Source of the DNA: Chitinophagaceae bacterium
GTDB taxonomy: Bacteria > Bacteroidota > Bacteroidia > Chitinophagales > Chitinophagaceae
Direction: 5' to 3'
DNA length: 9,286 nt
Assembly (NCBI GenBank): GCA_947452875.1
Contig: CANGEZ010000063.1
Coordinates: forward strand, 1 to 9,286
The notes beneath the pieces were generated by a model that saw nothing but the letters and a program-made list of their open reading frames with translations, was not told the DNA's origin and did no database searches. Below, one piece after another: positions 8,018 to 9,286 of this stretch. A program made the position numbers and the translations under genes. The number at the start of each line of letters is the position of its first letter. Within the stretch, counting starts at the first letter, position 1.

Positions 8018-8854
8018 TCAGTGACTTTCAACAAGCTTACTACTCATATTAGATAGCAACATGATTGAAGTTGACATTCCTAATTCAGGATGAAAACTAC
8101 TCATCAGTTTTATTTTCATTTTATTCAAATTGAAACCGAAGCTGAGGCGATTGCTCATTTCATTTGCAGAAAAGCTATACATAGCCTCTACTTTTTTATT
8201 GAAACTATAGGTACACCCACTTACAATTCCGAGTTTTTTCTCCTCTGGTTTAATAAAATCTAAAAACACATAAAATTGTTTTGATACATCATACAACAGT
8301 CCCCATTTATAACAGCACTCATTATCAGTCAACTTAAAATTTTTCTTACTGAAAAAACTTTGTGGGTTAATGATAATTAAACCGGTTTGCAAATCTTTCG
8401 CGAGTTTTTGTTTCAATGAAATCTCACCTCCAATGGACTTACTATTTATATTTCCTTTTATGTGCCTTAACAAATAATTGAATCTCACACCTAGTGATGT
8501 ATTATCTGATACATACTTTGTGTAACCCAATGACGTTTGCATGCAATAACTCTCTGGAAAACCATTATAATCCTGTATAATCGTTGCCGCATTTTTGCCA
8601 TAATTTTTTGAAGCAAAAAAAACCAATTGATTGAGTTCATTTATCATGAATTTCTTTTCGGCTAATATTCCATAATTCAAGCCTTCGATTGTAAGTCCTG
8701 CTGCTTGATTGGAAAGAATTGCAGTTATATCATTTATATTATCGCTCGGAGCTGTATGAATGCTTAATTTCTGAGAGATAGCAATATTGTTTATTTGCGC
8801 ATGTAAAACAATTGAAAACATCAAAAAGATGGATGAAAAAATGATTCGAATCAT
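8018..8854 (-). CDS. Exported protein of unknown function, probable outer-membrane beta-barrel
   Basis: The reading frame opens at 8902 (294 residues), but I prefer the ATG at 8854 (278 residues). From there the protein starts M-I-R-I-I-F and gives a compact signal peptide of about 19 residues ending L-H-A before Gln. The upstream start would add 16 charged and polar residues ahead of it. The mature part has many short amphipathic beta-strand-like segments. An early S-N-Q-A-A-G-L motif loosely recalls the NPAGLA signature of PorV/PorQ/FadL-type barrels, and a C-C pair sits at about residues 196-197 of the long form. I cannot name a family with confidence. It precedes the helix-hairpin-helix gene with a 39-base gap, which suggests a two-gene transcript and related roles at the outer membrane. 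The reading frame is intact and AT-rich like its neighbour. Confidence 0.75.
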   Translation of the reverse strand: MIRIIFSSIFLMFSIVLHAQINNIAISQKLSIHTAPSDNINDITAILSNQAAGLTIEGLNYGILAEKKFMINELNQLVFFASKNYGKNAATIIQDYNGFPESYCMQTSLGYTKYVSDNTSLGVRFNYLLRHIKGNINSKSIGGEISLKQKLAKDLQTGLIIINPQSFFSKKNFKLTDNECCYKWGLLYDVSKQFYVFLDFIKPEEKKLGIVSGCTYSFNKKVEAMYSFSANEMSNRLSFGFNLNKMKIKLMSSFHPELGMSTSIMLLSNMSSKLVESH

Positions 8855-8986
8855 ATGAAATATTTTATCACGCAAATTATTTTGGTATCCTATTTTTTCC
8901 ATGTGATTTTAACCATAAAAAAGCTGTTTTATCCTATCAAAAAATTGAGGACAATACAAAAAGAATATTAATCAGATAATCTTGCA

Positions 8987-8994
8987 TATTTTTG
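8987..8994 (+). promoter_or_regulatory. Possible -7 box of the folD promoter
   Basis: TATTTTTG matches the Bacteroidota -7 consensus TAnnTTTG exactly and ends four bases before the folD ATG. If used, the transcript would start at or next to the start codon and be leaderless or nearly so. No TTTG or TTG lies at the expected -33 distance, and the region is AT-rich, so a chance match is quite possible. Confidence 0.25.
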
Positions 8995-8998
8995 TTTT

Positions 8999-9286
8999 AT
9001 GCAAATACTTGACGGTAAAATCGCTTCTCAGTCTGTAAAAGAAAATCTGAAAAAAGAGATTGCTAACATTGCAGACAATCGTCCTCCTCATTTGGCGGCT
9101 ATTTTAATTGGTAATAATGGCGCTAGTGAAACATATGTAGCCAGTAAAATCAAAAATTGTGAGGAAACAGGATTTAAAAGCACCTTAATCAGAATGTCTG
9201 AGGATTGTACAGAAGAATCGCTGATAGAAGAAGTAGTGAAATTAAACAACGATGAATCAGTTGATGGCATATTGGTTCAATTGCCT
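8999..9286 (+). CDS. folD: FolD, bifunctional methylenetetrahydrofolate dehydrogenase/cyclohydrolase (5' part)
   Basis: The first 96 residues of FolD are present; the gene continues beyond the window. FolD is a cytoplasmic enzyme that oxidises 5,10-methylene-THF to 5,10-methenyl-THF with NAD(P)+ and hydrolyses it to 10-formyl-THF, supplying one-carbon units for purine and formyl-methionine synthesis. The fragment starts M-Q-I-L-D-G-K and carries the family signature Y-V-A-S-K-I-K-N-C-E-E-T-G at 46-58. Tyr46 and Lys50 correspond to the active-site Tyr50 and Lys54 of the E. coli enzyme. It ends exactly in the conserved D-G-I-L-V-Q-L-P block (89-96). The start is firm, because the same frame has a stop at 8969-8971 and no other start codon in between. 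It is divergent from the neighbouring minus-strand unit and not functionally linked to it. Confidence 0.95.
   Translation, partial: MQILDGKIASQSVKENLKKEIANIADNRPPHLAAILIGNNGASETYVASKIKNCEETGFKSTLIRMSEDCTEESLIEEVVKLNNDESVDGILVQLP

Noticed and set aside
8855..8998. Promoter for the minus-strand unit in the region next to folD
   Set aside because: Several TTTG-like and TA-rich stretches exist on the minus strand, but no pair meets both the -33/-7 pattern and the spacing well enough to call.
9088..9270. Open frame on the minus strand at the right end
   Set aside because: It is the antisense shadow of folD, whose conserved motifs are clear on the plus strand.

Overview
The window looks like a chromosomal segment from a member of the Bacteroidota, probably a Chitinophagaceae- or Sphingobacteriales-type genome. 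The evidence is a SusC/SusD nutrient-uptake pair with a DUF1735 lipoprotein, AT-rich DNA, start codons without Shine-Dalgarno sequences, and a promoter candidate resembling the Bacteroidota -33 TTTG / -7 TAnnTTTG type. The assignment rests on recognised protein families, not on a database search.

Layout. Positions 1-5820 hold a three-gene unit on the minus strand, transcribed from right to left: a SusC/RagA TonB-dependent outer-membrane transporter (2704-5820), a SusD/RagB-type substrate-binding lipoprotein (1014-2684) and a DUF1735 lipoprotein (55-990). The gaps between them are only 19 and 23 bases, and a strong hairpin terminator follows at 7-36. A promoter candidate lies at 5850-5879 beside helically phased A-tracts. 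The three proteins should form an outer-membrane import machine: SusC is the barrel, SusD the lid, and the DUF1735 protein a surface accessory. The substrate cannot be read from the sequence, because no glycosidase, peptidase or regulator is in view.

Positions 5966-8902 hold a second minus-strand unit. A small exported protein of unknown function, probably a beta-barrel (8018-8854 or 8902), is followed by a 670-residue exported protein with a ComEA-like helix-hairpin-helix domain ahead of a long, probable beta-barrel region (5966-7978). A weaker hairpin with a T-tract at 5899-5920 separates this unit from the susC promoter. These two genes are the least understood part of the window.

On the plus strand, divergent from the second unit, the 5' end of folD starts at 8999 and runs off the window. 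It encodes the bifunctional methylenetetrahydrofolate dehydrogenase/cyclohydrolase and is a housekeeping gene.

No rRNA, tRNA, CRISPR array, insertion sequence, integrase or attachment site was seen, and no gene-free stretch exceeds 300 bases. I found no clear new system. The best leads are the helix-hairpin-helix/barrel pair and a canonical EF-hand-type loop inside the SusC transporter.
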